Program-made: the position numbers and the translations under genes | The notes under the pieces: model-generated | The model's database searches: none | What the model saw: only the letters and a program-made list of their open reading frames with translations | What the model was told of the DNA's origin: nothing | Shown here: piece after piece, positions 1 through 7,811 of the stretch | Layout: the number at the start of each line of letters is the position of its first letter | Numbering within the stretch: position 1 is the first letter of the stretch | NCBI GenBank assembly: GCA_034423575.1 | Contig: DAOUIF010000048.1 | Coordinates: 1-64,000 of the forward strand | DNA: 64,000 nucleotides | Reading direction: 5' to 3' | From: Bin87 sp034423575 | GTDB taxonomy: Bacteria > Chloroflexota > Dehalococcoidia > Lucifugimonadales > UBA3495

Positions 1-1
1 G

Positions 2-556
2 GCGGTGATGGTGGGAGGAGACCGGGAGGTGTTCGAGCGGGTGAAGCCGATCTTGGACGCCTTTGGAGACAAGGTGTTCTATGCGGGAGAGATTGGAGCG
101 GGGAGCGTGGCGAAGCTGGTGCACAACATGATTGGCCACAGCGTGCGCCAAGCCATCGCGGAAGGACTGACCCTGGGTGTCAAGGCGGGTGTCGACCCGG
201 AACCCTTGTGGGAATGCGTGAGGCGCGGCGCGTTGGGCCGGATGTCATTCCTGCACGAGGGGTTGGTACGGACGATGTTTCGCGGGGAGTTTGGGCCGGC
301 GAGCTTTGCTTTGAACCTGGCGCACAAGGACATATCGCTGGCGACGGAGTTGGCGCGGGAGTACGACGTGCCCATGCCCATGTCCACGCTGGCGCAGCAG
401 ATCTCGCTGCAAGCGATGAATCGCGGTTGGGGTCAAGCGGACAGCAGCAGCACCGTGCGGCTGCAGGAAGAGCAGGCCGGGGTTGAGGTGCGTGCGCCGC
501 AGGTGGACGCCGAGCGGGCGGCGCGGTTTATCACCACGCATCCCGAAGCTGAATAA
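2..556 (+). CDS. 3-hydroxyisobutyrate dehydrogenase-like protein, C-terminal part
   Basis: The gene runs in from the left edge, so only the last 184 or so codons are present. The visible part is the helical C-terminal half of the 6-phosphogluconate/3-hydroxyisobutyrate dehydrogenase superfamily. It opens with the MVGGD strand found just after the Rossmann domain. It then has GAGSVAKLVHN, whose Lys is the family's catalytic lysine and whose Asn binds substrate. The rest is helical, ending with the AxxxGxGxxDSSS-type segment. Members reduce or oxidise beta-hydroxyacids with NAD(P). The substrate cannot be told from this part. The Rossmann half lies outside the window. Confidence 0.88.
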   Translation, partial: AVMVGGDREVFERVKPILDAFGDKVFYAGEIGAGSVAKLVHNMIGHSVRQAIAEGLTLGVKAGVDPEPLWECVRRGALGRMSFLHEGLVRTMFRGEFGPASFALNLAHKDISLATELAREYDVPMPMSTLAQQISLQAMNRGWGQADSSSTVRLQEEQAGVEVRAPQVDAERAARFITTHPEAE

Positions 557-570
557 AGGCGCGCATTCGG

Positions 571-1662
571 ATGCGCGTGTTGGTGATAGCGGTAATTGCA
601 GCAGTAATCGGCGGGAGTGTTGCGTATGGCGTGCTGCTGTACCTGGGGAGAAGCCCGTTGGAAGTGACCGTACAGCTTCGTCAAGAGACACCCTCGCACG
701 CTCCAGCGTTGCCGCCATCACCCACCGCCGCGCCGTCGCCGACGGCAACAGCTTCACCCACCACTGCGCCGCCGACGGTTTCGTCCACCGTAACCTCGCT
801 GCCAACTCCGACTACAGCATCCTCTCCGACGGCGACACCGACGCCGGCCGGGCCGACGGAACGAGAGATAGTGGTCAACGCCTTCGCCGCATGCAACGGC
901 CAGTTCTCAGGCGAACAGAAACGCCGCCGCATCGCTGTGACCAATTCGGCTATTGACCGGGATCTCCACTCGGTAGCCAGCATAAGGGCTCTGGTGGAGG
1001 CGAACTGCGGCGCGGTGTTCCCGTATCCACTCATCGTTGCGGGGCGGCCAAGCGGTACGCCGGTGCCCGGTGCTGCGTTGATCCCCACTTTTACCCCGCG
1101 CCCTACGCCCACGCTAAGTCCTACGCCGATCATGCCAACGCCGAACCCAGTACCCGCATCATCAGCCGCGATTGGAGCGGACGGGCGCTACAACCAGGAA
1201 GCATTGGAAACGACGGTCCATCAGCTCATCAACGAATACCGCGACGAGCAGGGTCGCGCTGTATTCCGATGGGACGAGGAATTAGCGGCTCTTGCTCGTG
1301 CTCATAGCTTGGACATGGCTAAGCACGACTACTATCGACACGTCAACCGGGCCGGGGATGATCCCACGGCCCGTGCACGCAAAGCTGGCTATGACTGCCG
1401 CAATCCTCGAAGCGTTGGCGTCGCCGAAAACATTTACTTGCTATACGGACATACCAGCAGTATGCGGGTTGGGAATAGGATTACGTACCAATGGATCAGC
1501 CAGAAGGATTTGGCGCAGCGATTCGTGGCTGGTTGGATCGCCAGCACAGGGCACCGACGCAACATCTTGGATGGAAGATATACCCGCACAGGGATTGGCG
1601 TAGCATTCGGCACCGCCTCAGGTATCCCGCATGGAGTCTACATCACTCAACAGTTCTGCTGA
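571..1662 (+). CDS. Secreted CAP-domain (SCP/YkwD-like) protein
   Basis: A 363-residue exported protein. Residues 4-27 form an uncleaved or cleavable hydrophobic signal segment after MRVL. A Thr/Pro-rich linker (about 45-95) follows, then a small Cys-containing region (about 95-155) and a second Pro-rich linker (about 170-200). The C-terminal CAP/SCP domain (about 210-363) has the expected order: NEYRDEQG, a W-x-EEL-ALARAHSxDM helix with His, H-x-N-R near YYRHVNR, the GVAEN signature, a W-x-x-STGHRRN helix, and the final GIGVAFG strand. Bacterial CAP domains are extracellular; some bind lipids or act as proteases, and the role here is unknown. The gene starts 14 bases after the dehydrogenase stop, so the two may be cotranscribed. 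Confidence 0.9.
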   Translation: MRVLVIAVIAAVIGGSVAYGVLLYLGRSPLEVTVQLRQETPSHAPALPPSPTAAPSPTATASPTTAPPTVSSTVTSLPTPTTASSPTATPTPAGPTEREIVVNAFAACNGQFSGEQKRRRIAVTNSAIDRDLHSVASIRALVEANCGAVFPYPLIVAGRPSGTPVPGAALIPTFTPRPTPTLSPTPIMPTPNPVPASSAAIGADGRYNQEALETTVHQLINEYRDEQGRAVFRWDEELAALARAHSLDMAKHDYYRHVNRAGDDPTARARKAGYDCRNPRSVGVAENIYLLYGHTSSMRVGNRITYQWISQKDLAQRFVAGWIASTGHRRNILDGRYTRTGIGVAFGTASGIPHGVYITQQFC

Positions 1663-1743
1663 ATCGATTCGACCCTGTGAACACGCGCCAGCGTTAGAGT
1701 CGGATCACAGCGTGTCCCGGTCCGGGTTATCCAACGCGGCTAT

Positions 1744-2643
1744 CTAATTCGCCAGCCGGCGCATCTGCACGGAGACGAGGTCCACGAAGAGGACGAGGAC
1801 CAGGTACCAGAAGAGGATGAGCGTCACCTCGGTGAACTTGAAGTGGCTCATGGCCAGGCGGAACTCGGTTCCCAATCCGCCGGCGGCGACGAACCCGACC
1901 ACGATGGTGGTGCGGATGATCACCTCCCAGCGGTAGAACAGGTAGGTAATGAATTTCGGCAACGCTTCGGGGAGCACGCCGTAGAGCAGCACCTGCATTC
2001 GGCCGGCCCCGGTGGAGCGCAGCGCCCGCATCGGGCGGGTGTCCAGCCCTTCCACGATCTCCGAACCCAGCTTGCCCAGGATGCCGCCGTTGTGGATGGC
2101 GAGGGCGATGACCCCGGGAAGGGTCCCTTGGGTAAAGACAAAGACCAGGATCATGGCCCAGACCAGTTCCGGCACGGCGCGACTCACAGTGAACAACGCT
2201 CGGATCAGGAAAAAAGGGGCGGTCCATAAGGGCGACCGGTAGGGCGCGAGGCTGCCCATCATCACGTTGCGCGCGCCGAACATGAACAGGACGAGGGCTC
2301 CCAAACCGGCCAGGCCGGCGGCGGCCACGCTCATGGCAAGGGTTTCACCAGCCAGGCGTGCTTTCTCAGCCCACTCGGAAGCCTTGTAGAACGCAGGTGT
2401 CGCGGAAGATTCTGCGCCGACCAAACCGCCGACGAATTCCGCAGCCCGGCCCATAGTTTCCAGGGCGAACGGGTTCCGACTGGGGTAGTGGTCGTCGCCA
2501 ATGATAGTCACCCAAGCAACCACCCCCATCACAACGGCGACGGATGCGGAGGCGGCGAGGAAACCGATCCGTCGAGCCGGGGCGATCGGCGCGGTGGCGC
2601 CGCCGCGGGCTACCGGTTCGCCGCGTCCGTATGGGGCAACCAT
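1744..2643 (-). CDS. phnE: Phosphonate-type ABC transporter permease (second PhnE)
   Basis: An integral membrane permease of about 299 residues and the last gene of a four-gene minus-strand importer operon. It has an N-terminal membrane helix (GFLAASASVAVVMGV), a periplasmic-type loop, and the binding-protein-dependent transport domain. The EAA-type coupling loop reads RALRSTGAGRMQVLLYGVLPEALP. An upstream in-frame ATG would place the start deep inside the previous permease. The ATG at 2643 begins four bases after that gene's stop codon, so I prefer it. PhnE proteins are often duplicated, and two different copies usually form the channel. Substrate could be phosphonate, phosphite or phosphate esters; no C-P lyase genes are visible. 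Confidence 0.9.
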   Translation of the reverse strand: MVAPYGRGEPVARGGATAPIAPARRIGFLAASASVAVVMGVVAWVTIIGDDHYPSRNPFALETMGRAAEFVGGLVGAESSATPAFYKASEWAEKARLAGETLAMSVAAAGLAGLGALVLFMFGARNVMMGSLAPYRSPLWTAPFFLIRALFTVSRAVPELVWAMILVFVFTQGTLPGVIALAIHNGGILGKLGSEIVEGLDTRPMRALRSTGAGRMQVLLYGVLPEALPKFITYLFYRWEVIIRTTIVVGFVAAGGLGTEFRLAMSHFKFTEVTLILFWYLVLVLFVDLVSVQMRRLAN

Positions 2644-2647
2644 GACG

Positions 2648-3457
2648 CTAGCCCTGCTCGATGGCGACGCGGCGGCGGACCAACGAACTCCACAGGTCCA
2701 CCACCAGCACCAGAACAATGAGGAAATAGACGAAGGTCCACATGCGGCTGTAGTCGATGTCCTGCAGGGAGATCTGGATGTTGTGACCGAGGCCGCCGAG
2801 ACCGACGAAACTCAGGATGGCGGCGGACCGGATACCGCATTCCAGGCGGTAGAAGGTATAGCTGAGCATGTCGGGCAGGGCCATGGGAAGCCGACCGAAC
2901 CAGAAAACGCGCCATTCGGACGCGCCGGCGCTTCGCAAGGCGCGGAGGGGAGCATCCGGCACGTCCTGCAACAGTTCGGCGTAGATCCGACCGAGGATGC
3001 CGCCGTAGGGCAGCCCCAGGGCCAGCACGCCGGCCATGGGCGACAGGCCGAGGGCTGCGACGAAGAGCCAGGCCCACACCAGTTCGTGGATGGCTCGGAA
3101 GACGGCCAGCGCGAAGCGCGCACCTGAGATGTTCCACCGGCGTGCCCAGGGCGACCGGACCACGGTCCCGGAGCCGATCACGCCCAGCGGCAGCCCGATG
3201 AGCAGGGCGACGGTCATGCCGGCCCAGGCGTAGGCGAGGGTGGTCCAAGTGGAGCGGACACCTATGGAGAGAATGTCGAAGTCCAGTTGCGGCTGGACCG
3301 CGGCCGCGAGAATCTGGCCTACAGCGCGGAGGCCTCCAGCGTTGAGCACGCCATCGCCCCAACCGATGCCCATGAGGCTGACCGCGAAAGCGATCAACAA
3401 AATTGCGGTTAGCGCGCCACGCCCTCCCAGGGATCCCTCGTGGGCGCGCTCATTCAT
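2648..3457 (-). CDS. phnE: Phosphonate-type ABC transporter permease (first PhnE)
   Basis: A 269-residue inner-membrane permease with about six hydrophobic segments. The first is LTAILLIAFAVSLMGIG and the last is FVYFLIVLVLVVDLWSSL. The coupling loop APLRALRSAGASEWRVFWFGRLPMALPDM is the EAA motif that docks on the ATPase. It overlaps the ATPase gene by eight bases at its start, which suggests translational coupling, and its stop lies four bases from the second permease. It is clearly homologous to that second permease but only moderately similar, as expected for a heterodimeric PhnE pair. Confidence 0.92.
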   Translation of the reverse strand: MNERAHEGSLGGRGALTAILLIAFAVSLMGIGWGDGVLNAGGLRAVGQILAAAVQPQLDFDILSIGVRSTWTTLAYAWAGMTVALLIGLPLGVIGSGTVVRSPWARRWNISGARFALAVFRAIHELVWAWLFVAALGLSPMAGVLALGLPYGGILGRIYAELLQDVPDAPLRALRSAGASEWRVFWFGRLPMALPDMLSYTFYRLECGIRSAAILSFVGLGGLGHNIQISLQDIDYSRMWTFVYFLIVLVLVVDLWSSLVRRRVAIEQG

Positions 3458-4262
3458 CCCTGAGGCCCTCCAGCGCGTAGAGGGCGTTCAGTTGGTTGTC
3501 GGTGACCAGGTTGGACGAACGGTCGAATTCCACCTCGCCATTGCGAAGGCCGATCAGGCGTCCGAAGTAGGTTCGCGCCACGTCGGTGGAATGGACGGTG
3601 GCCACCAGGGTTTTGCCGGCCTGACGGGCGGATTCGCTCAGGATACCCATCACCTCTTCGGCCCGGGCCGGGTCCAACGACGAAACCGGCTCGTCGGCGA
3701 CGATGATGGCGGGGTCCTGCACCAAAAGACGGGCCACGGCTACCCGTTGCTGTTCGCCCCCGGAAAGGAACCCGGCCCGCACCCGCGCACGATCTGCGAC
3801 TCCCACCCTGTGCAGGGCAGTCATGCCCACTTGCCGGTCTTGCGGCCACACCAGGGAGATCACCGATTTGAAGAGGCCCCAATCGCCCAACCGGCCGGCT
3901 AGGACGTTCTGCAAGGACGAGAGATTGGGGACGAGATCGTACTGCTGGTGAATCATCCCCACCTCCCGGGAAAGTTCACGCCCCGGATGAAGGTCGGCCA
4001 GGTCCCTTCCGCGCAGGTGGATGGACCCTTCGGACGGCTCCAGCTCGCCGGCGATCATGGACAGAAGCGTCGTTTTGCCGCTGCCGCTGGGCCCCAGCAG
4101 CGCTACGGTCTCGCCCGGTTGGATCGCCAACGAAAGCGGACGGACGGCCTCGACGTCGCCGTAGGTCTTGGCGGCGCAGTCAATCAGGATTGCCGGGTGG
4201 CTACTGCTCTGAGATGAGGCCGAGGTCCCGGGCGATGTTTTCGATGGGAAGGTAGTTTTCAT
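3450..4262 (-). CDS. phnC: Phosphonate-type ABC transporter ATP-binding protein
   Basis: The cytoplasmic ATPase of the importer. It shows Walker A GPSGSGKTT near residue 58, a Q-loop (IHQQYDLVPN), the ABC signature LSGGEQQRVAVARLL, Walker B IIVADEP, and an H-loop (VATVHS). This matches PhnC closely, including the long helical segment after the Q-loop (SLQNVLAGRLGDWGLFKS). The only ATG that leaves the conserved N-terminus intact is at 4262, which overlaps phnD by 62 bases. A non-ATG start nearer 4195 is possible because the first 25 residues are Ser-rich and look non-conserved. Confidence 0.93.
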   Translation of the reverse strand: MKTTFPSKTSPGTSASSQSSSHPAILIDCAAKTYGDVEAVRPLSLAIQPGETVALLGPSGSGKTTLLSMIAGELEPSEGSIHLRGRDLADLHPGRELSREVGMIHQQYDLVPNLSSLQNVLAGRLGDWGLFKSVISLVWPQDRQVGMTALHRVGVADRARVRAGFLSGGEQQRVAVARLLVQDPAIIVADEPVSSLDPARAEEVMGILSESARQAGKTLVATVHSTDVARTYFGRLIGLRNGEVEFDRSSNLVTDNQLNALYALEGLRDE

Positions 4263-5094
4263 TGGAGGTCGGAATGAACCGGTCGGCCTGGAAGGCGTTC
4301 ATGATCTCCTGGTCGCGGCCGCCGTTGGCGGCGTTCAGCTTGAAAAGGGCGTCCATCACCTTCTGGGTGAATCCGGACCCGTAGATTTCGTCAAGGCCCG
4401 GCCGGACCACCCAGTGGTAGTCGACGTAGCCGGGGGACGTGTAGAAGGCGGTAACCCGGGTTGTGTCAACGTCGCCTTGCTCCAATCGGGTTTTCCAGAC
4501 GTTGGCGTTGAGTGACCCGGCTTCAACTGCTCCCGCCTCAACCTGTTTCCAGGTTGCGTCATGGGAACCGCTGTAGGCCACACTCTTGAAGTCGTCCTCG
4601 GGCACTATCCCTTCCTGCGCTAGGAAGAAGCGGGGCATCAGGTTGCCCGAGGTTGAACTCTCGCTGCCGAAGGTGAAGGTGCGCCCTTTGAGGTCAGCAA
4701 GCGAGGAAATGCCCGAATCCGGGGCGGCGACGAATACCGAGGTAAAGTTTTCGTCGGTGCTGCGCTGGGCCACAGCGTTGGAACCGGGGACCGCGAGCCT
4801 TGCCTGCACCCCGGTCAGGCCGCCGTACCAGGCCAGTTGGACGTCGTTGTTGTCCCATCCAGTGACCAGGGCGGTGTAGGACTGGGACGGGAGGTACCGG
4901 ACGGGGACGCCGGTTTCTTCGCTGATGTGTTCGGCGAGGAGGTTGAAGCGGGCTTCCAGGACTGCGACGTCCTGGTCAGGAATGCCGCCAAGGTAGAGGA
5001 CGGGTTGCGGCTCTTCGCCGCAGGCGGCGATCGCAAGGAGGGCCGCGATCAGGCCAACAACAAGGAAAGCGCGCGCGAAAATTTTTCTGTACAT
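4201..5094 (-). CDS. phnD: Phosphonate-type substrate-binding lipoprotein
   Basis: The 297-residue solute-binding component and first gene of the operon. It has a typical lipoprotein signal: basic MYRK, a hydrophobic core, then IAAC with Cys25 as lipidation site. The mature part begins LGGIPDQDV and continues as a PhnD/PtxB-like type II periplasmic binding fold. Family landmarks include the TALVTGWDNNDVQLAWYGG segment and GSESSTSGNLMPRFFL. It binds substrate outside the membrane and hands it to the two permeases. Binding-residue identity cannot separate phosphonate from phosphite. Confidence 0.92.
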   Translation of the reverse strand: MYRKIFARAFLVVGLIAALLAIAACGEEPQPVLYLGGIPDQDVAVLEARFNLLAEHISEETGVPVRYLPSQSYTALVTGWDNNDVQLAWYGGLTGVQARLAVPGSNAVAQRSTDENFTSVFVAAPDSGISSLADLKGRTFTFGSESSTSGNLMPRFFLAQEGIVPEDDFKSVAYSGSHDATWKQVEAGAVEAGSLNANVWKTRLEQGDVDTTRVTAFYTSPGYVDYHWVVRPGLDEIYGSGFTQKVMDALFKLNAANGGRDQEIMNAFQADRFIPTSNENYLPIENIARDLGLISEQ

Positions 5095-5509
5095 GTGCGT
5101 TTCACCATCATGAGTAAACGAGCGTCGTCAGACGCTAACCGTTGCAGGGAAGACGGGGAAACGCGAACGCAGCGAAAGGAGGGGTCTGGCTGGTCACCCG
5201 GCGCGCGATGCACCCGCCCACCACTCAACCCGGAGTGGTCGGCAGGGCGCTCAGGTGAATCCGGAACCGGCGCTGCACATACGGCGCAGAATGATACCCA
5301 GCATCGGCAGCGGCGTCAACGCGGGCTAATGGGAGAGGAGATTTCGCTACTCCGGTTCATAAAAAGGCAAGATGACGATCGGCCAGCAAACCGACGCATT
5401 CCGTAACCGGATAGGGCATACCACCAATTTGCTGTCTGTCAATCAAAGATAGGGCCGACCGTAGAACGGCCCGCCCCACCAGACTCCCCAAGGCGAAGTG
5501 ACGCCTATT
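5095..5509. other. Non-coding leader upstream of phnD
   Basis: No credible gene is seen. On the minus strand this is the leader of the phn operon. A 6-bp hairpin with a four-base loop lies at 5121-5136 (AGCGTC/GACGCT), 27 bases upstream of phnD, and could be an operator or part of a leader structure. The rest is GC-rich with no clear Pho box that I can recognise. Confidence 0.4.
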
Positions 5510-6124
5510 TCACTCCCATACTGGTGGTGCCCCGTAATGCCAAGCCCCGAGGTCTTGGCCGGTCTTGGCATCCACGATGGAGTAGCCGTTGCTCTGCCCG
5601 GGCGTACACTGGCGTTGATCCTGGGAGGTGCCTTCGGCGTCTCCCTCCCCCGGATCAACCGCGCCCGATGGAAAGTCGCCCAGTCCACAAGTAACTGGCG
5701 GCCCCCAACCTTCCAGGGTAACGACCCACACCGGCAGTCCATCCGCCGCCGGCCCCATCACGCTCTCCTGGGCGTTATAAACGGCTGGTACTGCGGTGGC
5801 AGGGTACTCATCAATCAGTTCGCTTCGATACTCCCCCCAAACGCGTTCCGTTACCAACTCGATGACGTTCTCCTTGGATAAGGAATCCGTGGGAAGCCCC
5901 TCGCTCGGGGAAAGGCCGGCAACACCCATTTGTTCTAGTGGATGTTCCGGTAAGGGGCTGGCCTGCTGAGGCGCTGCCGCAGACGGGCCCGCCTGCGCTG
6001 GTACAACAGCCTGTACCGGTGCCTCCGAGGTTCTTTCCGCCCAAAGGAAACCGACTCCAGACGCCATCAATATAACAGCGGCGACGCCGACCAATGCCAC
6101 CATGCCAAAGGATCTGCGCTGCAT
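5510..6124 (-). CDS. Secreted or membrane-anchored hypothetical protein
   Basis: A 204-residue protein with an N-terminal membrane anchor or signal (about residues 8-28, VALVGVAAVILMASGVGFLW). A Pro/Ala-rich linker (about 35-65) leads to a small extracellular domain with two cysteines (VTCGLG and RQCTPG) that may form a disulphide. The end, YSIVDAKTGQDLGAWHYG, resembles the closing strands of PepSY-like modules, but I cannot assign a family. It starts 27 bases after the stop of the secreted gene at 6152-6949 and so is the second gene of a two-gene export operon. Confidence 0.7.
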   Translation of the reverse strand: MQRRSFGMVALVGVAAVILMASGVGFLWAERTSEAPVQAVVPAQAGPSAAAPQQASPLPEHPLEQMGVAGLSPSEGLPTDSLSKENVIELVTERVWGEYRSELIDEYPATAVPAVYNAQESVMGPAADGLPVWVVTLEGWGPPVTCGLGDFPSGAVDPGEGDAEGTSQDQRQCTPGQSNGYSIVDAKTGQDLGAWHYGAPPVWE

Positions 6125-6151
6125 TGCTTTCCTCCTCTTGGATCAAGTTTA

Positions 6152-6949
6152 CTAACTGGTGCATCGGGGGTCCCAATAGTGAACTTTCGTATTTGGGGAT
6201 CCAAACTTTCGCACGTCCGCCACGCCGGTATGGGGATTATGGACGGTGAAGTTGACCGACGAGTAGGAACCCGAGCCGAGCCGGACTTTCGGCGCAATCG
6301 CCTGCACGACCGCATCGACGGCGCCCGGATAGTGGTCGCCCAGAGTCGTCGTTACGCTACTGCCGTGCATGTGGATTTCCGCGGATATCGATGCCTGATT
6401 GGGGTCCCACCTATAGGTCGCACTGAATGAAGGGAAAGTGCCCCAAGTCATCGTGAAGACGTCGGTGGACAGGTCCTTTTCCACCTTGTAGTTGGCACTG
6501 CTGTTGGCCTTGCAACTGGAGGCAAAGATCAAGATACCCCAGTAGTTTGTATCGCAGTTGGGGTGGAGGTTGTAACGCCCGCCACTGTCGTTCCATATCT
6601 GGAAGAAAACGTATGGGTCGTTGAAGCCTGTACCACTGGCCTTGACCCAGCCTATCTGGGCGACCCGGTCATCCTCGTCGTCGCTCACATTCTTGGTGAT
6701 CATCACCCAGAAGCTCGTACCGCCTTCATTGTACGTAGAGAACACCGGGTCGGGGTTGAACGCTCCCAAGTTCGCCTTGGCACCTGACACGTTCCAAGCA
6801 CCGTGAATCACACCATCAACCCAATACTCGATCGTGGAGCCAGAGGAAAGGCTACACGCCGCCAGCACCGGGCTCGCCGTCAGGCTCACCGCCAGCAGCA
6901 GACTGGGAACAAGCACCGCCAACGCGAGCAAATTGCGCCGTTTCAACAA
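6152..6949 (-). CDS. Secreted hypothetical protein
   Basis: A 265-residue protein with a clear cleavable signal peptide: MLKRRN, a hydrophobic core, and an Ala-x-Ala-type site (SPVLA before ACS, near residue 31). The mature part is rich in aromatic and small residues, has four cysteines, and alternates beta-like segments (SFWVMITKNV, YVFFQIWNDSGG, TYRWDPNQASISAEIHMHG). It looks like an all-beta extracellular protein of no family I recognise. It is the first gene of a two-gene operon with 5510-6124. Confidence 0.72.
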   Translation of the reverse strand: MLKRRNLLALAVLVPSLLLAVSLTASPVLAACSLSSGSTIEYWVDGVIHGAWNVSGAKANLGAFNPDPVFSTYNEGGTSFWVMITKNVSDDEDDRVAQIGWVKASGTGFNDPYVFFQIWNDSGGRYNLHPNCDTNYWGILIFASSCKANSSANYKVEKDLSTDVFTMTWGTFPSFSATYRWDPNQASISAEIHMHGSSVTTTLGDHYPGAVDAVVQAIAPKVRLGSGSYSSVNFTVHNPHTGVADVRKFGSPNTKVHYWDPRCTS

Positions 6950-7045
6950 TCGTTTTATGAGTCACTCGTTCTCTTTAAGGGTTCGTATTTTGCAGGGCAG
7001 TACCGGAAAATACCGGTGCAACTCCGCTTCAGAAAACTCAACAAA

Positions 7046-7073
7046 CCAGCCCCGCCGCGAGCAACGGGGCTGG
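7046..7073 (-). terminator. Terminator-like or attenuator hairpin before the secreted pair
   Basis: A perfect 9-bp GC-rich stem (CCAGCCCCG paired with CGGGGCTGG) with a ten-base loop. On the minus strand it is followed by TTTGTTGAGTTTT. It sits about 97 bases upstream of the secreted gene that starts at 6949. It is either the end of a transcript from the right or an attenuator in the leader of the secreted operon. Confidence 0.5.
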
Positions 7074-7135
7074 ACACGCAGAAGGCGTAGGGCTACGATT
7101 AAGCCCGATGGCGGACCGCATTTCCCCATCGATCG

Positions 7136-7167
7136 CGGCCTCGGTGTTCACAGCACCGGGGCCGTTT
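7136..7167 (+). terminator. Terminator-like hairpin
   Basis: An 11-bp stem with one G-T wobble (CGGCCTCGGTG with CACCGGGGCCG), a seven-base loop, and TTTTGTT directly after on the plus strand. No plus-strand gene ends just upstream, so its partner transcript is unclear. Confidence 0.4.
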
Positions 7168-7445
7168 TGTTGGCCCGCGCAGTCTATGCGCGGATCAATG
7201 TGCACTCAAACCAACTGGAATCGCCATGTCTGACACGTTGAGTGGCAGAACCGTTCAAACACACGACAGCGGAGGCTACTATCCCGCCATCAAAGCAGAA
7301 CAGCGCATCGAGTCGTGCCATGGTACAACGATGTACAAGTCTCGGACAATTTCCCAATCTCATACAGCAACGACATCATCATCGTGCTGAGGCGAAGCAG
7401 GGTCATTCGGAAAATCATACACTATCAGCCCCATATACCAAGTAT

Positions 7446-7646
7446 TCATATATTTCGGGAGACCGCTCCAGAGCATGTCTCCCGCTCCATTTCCACTGGT
7501 ACGGGACTACGCTGCTCGGAGCCACCGGGCAATGACCATACCGCTGCGGTCACCAGCAACACGGAGACACACAGCGAGGCAACTGCTATGGGCCGGAACG
7601 ACAACAGTCGGGGTCCACTGCGGCGTATGGGCTGAGCGCCAAGCAT
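7446..7646 (-). CDS. Possible small single-pass membrane protein
   Basis: A 66-codon frame with one hydrophobic stretch (IAVASLCVSVLLVTAAVWSL, about residues 20-39) flanked by basic and acidic residues. A GGAAGG sequence lies only two or three bases before the ATG, which is too close for a good ribosome-binding site. It may be a real small membrane protein or a chance frame. Confidence 0.22.
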   Translation of the reverse strand: MLGAQPIRRSGPRLLSFRPIAVASLCVSVLLVTAAVWSLPGGSEQRSPVPVEMERETCSGAVSRNI

Positions 7647-7811
7647 GACCTTCCACGACGAATAACGCGAGCCGGAAACCGACTGGCACGCGGCTATCGC
7701 GGTTTCGAGCGCGACAATACCGGCACCGCGTTTTCATAAGGTGTCCTTCGCGCGGGTATCGGAGGCGCTTCATTACGCCGGGGGATACGCATCACAGCAT
7801 GAAGTGGCCGG

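Larger units (their letters stand above)
6950..7811. other. Intergenic region with hairpins, mostly non-coding
   Basis: About 860 bases lie between the secreted pair and the ThDP enzyme. It holds two terminator-like stems listed separately (7046-7073 and 7136-7167) and a small 5-bp hairpin at 7002-7016. Base use is less GC-biased than in the neighbouring genes. Only one short frame on the minus strand (7446-7646) has any protein-like character. Confidence 0.5.

Noticed and set aside
5150..5340. Possible cobalamin riboswitch on the plus strand (GGTGAATCCGGAACCGGC-like string)
   Set aside because: Only a short B12-box-like phrase is present, the rest of the aptamer order is not, and no plus-strand gene follows within range.
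6834..7241. Plus-strand frame of 135 codons after the secreted genes
   Set aside because: It begins antisense to the secreted gene's signal region, crosses the hairpins and has no protein-like composition or SD.
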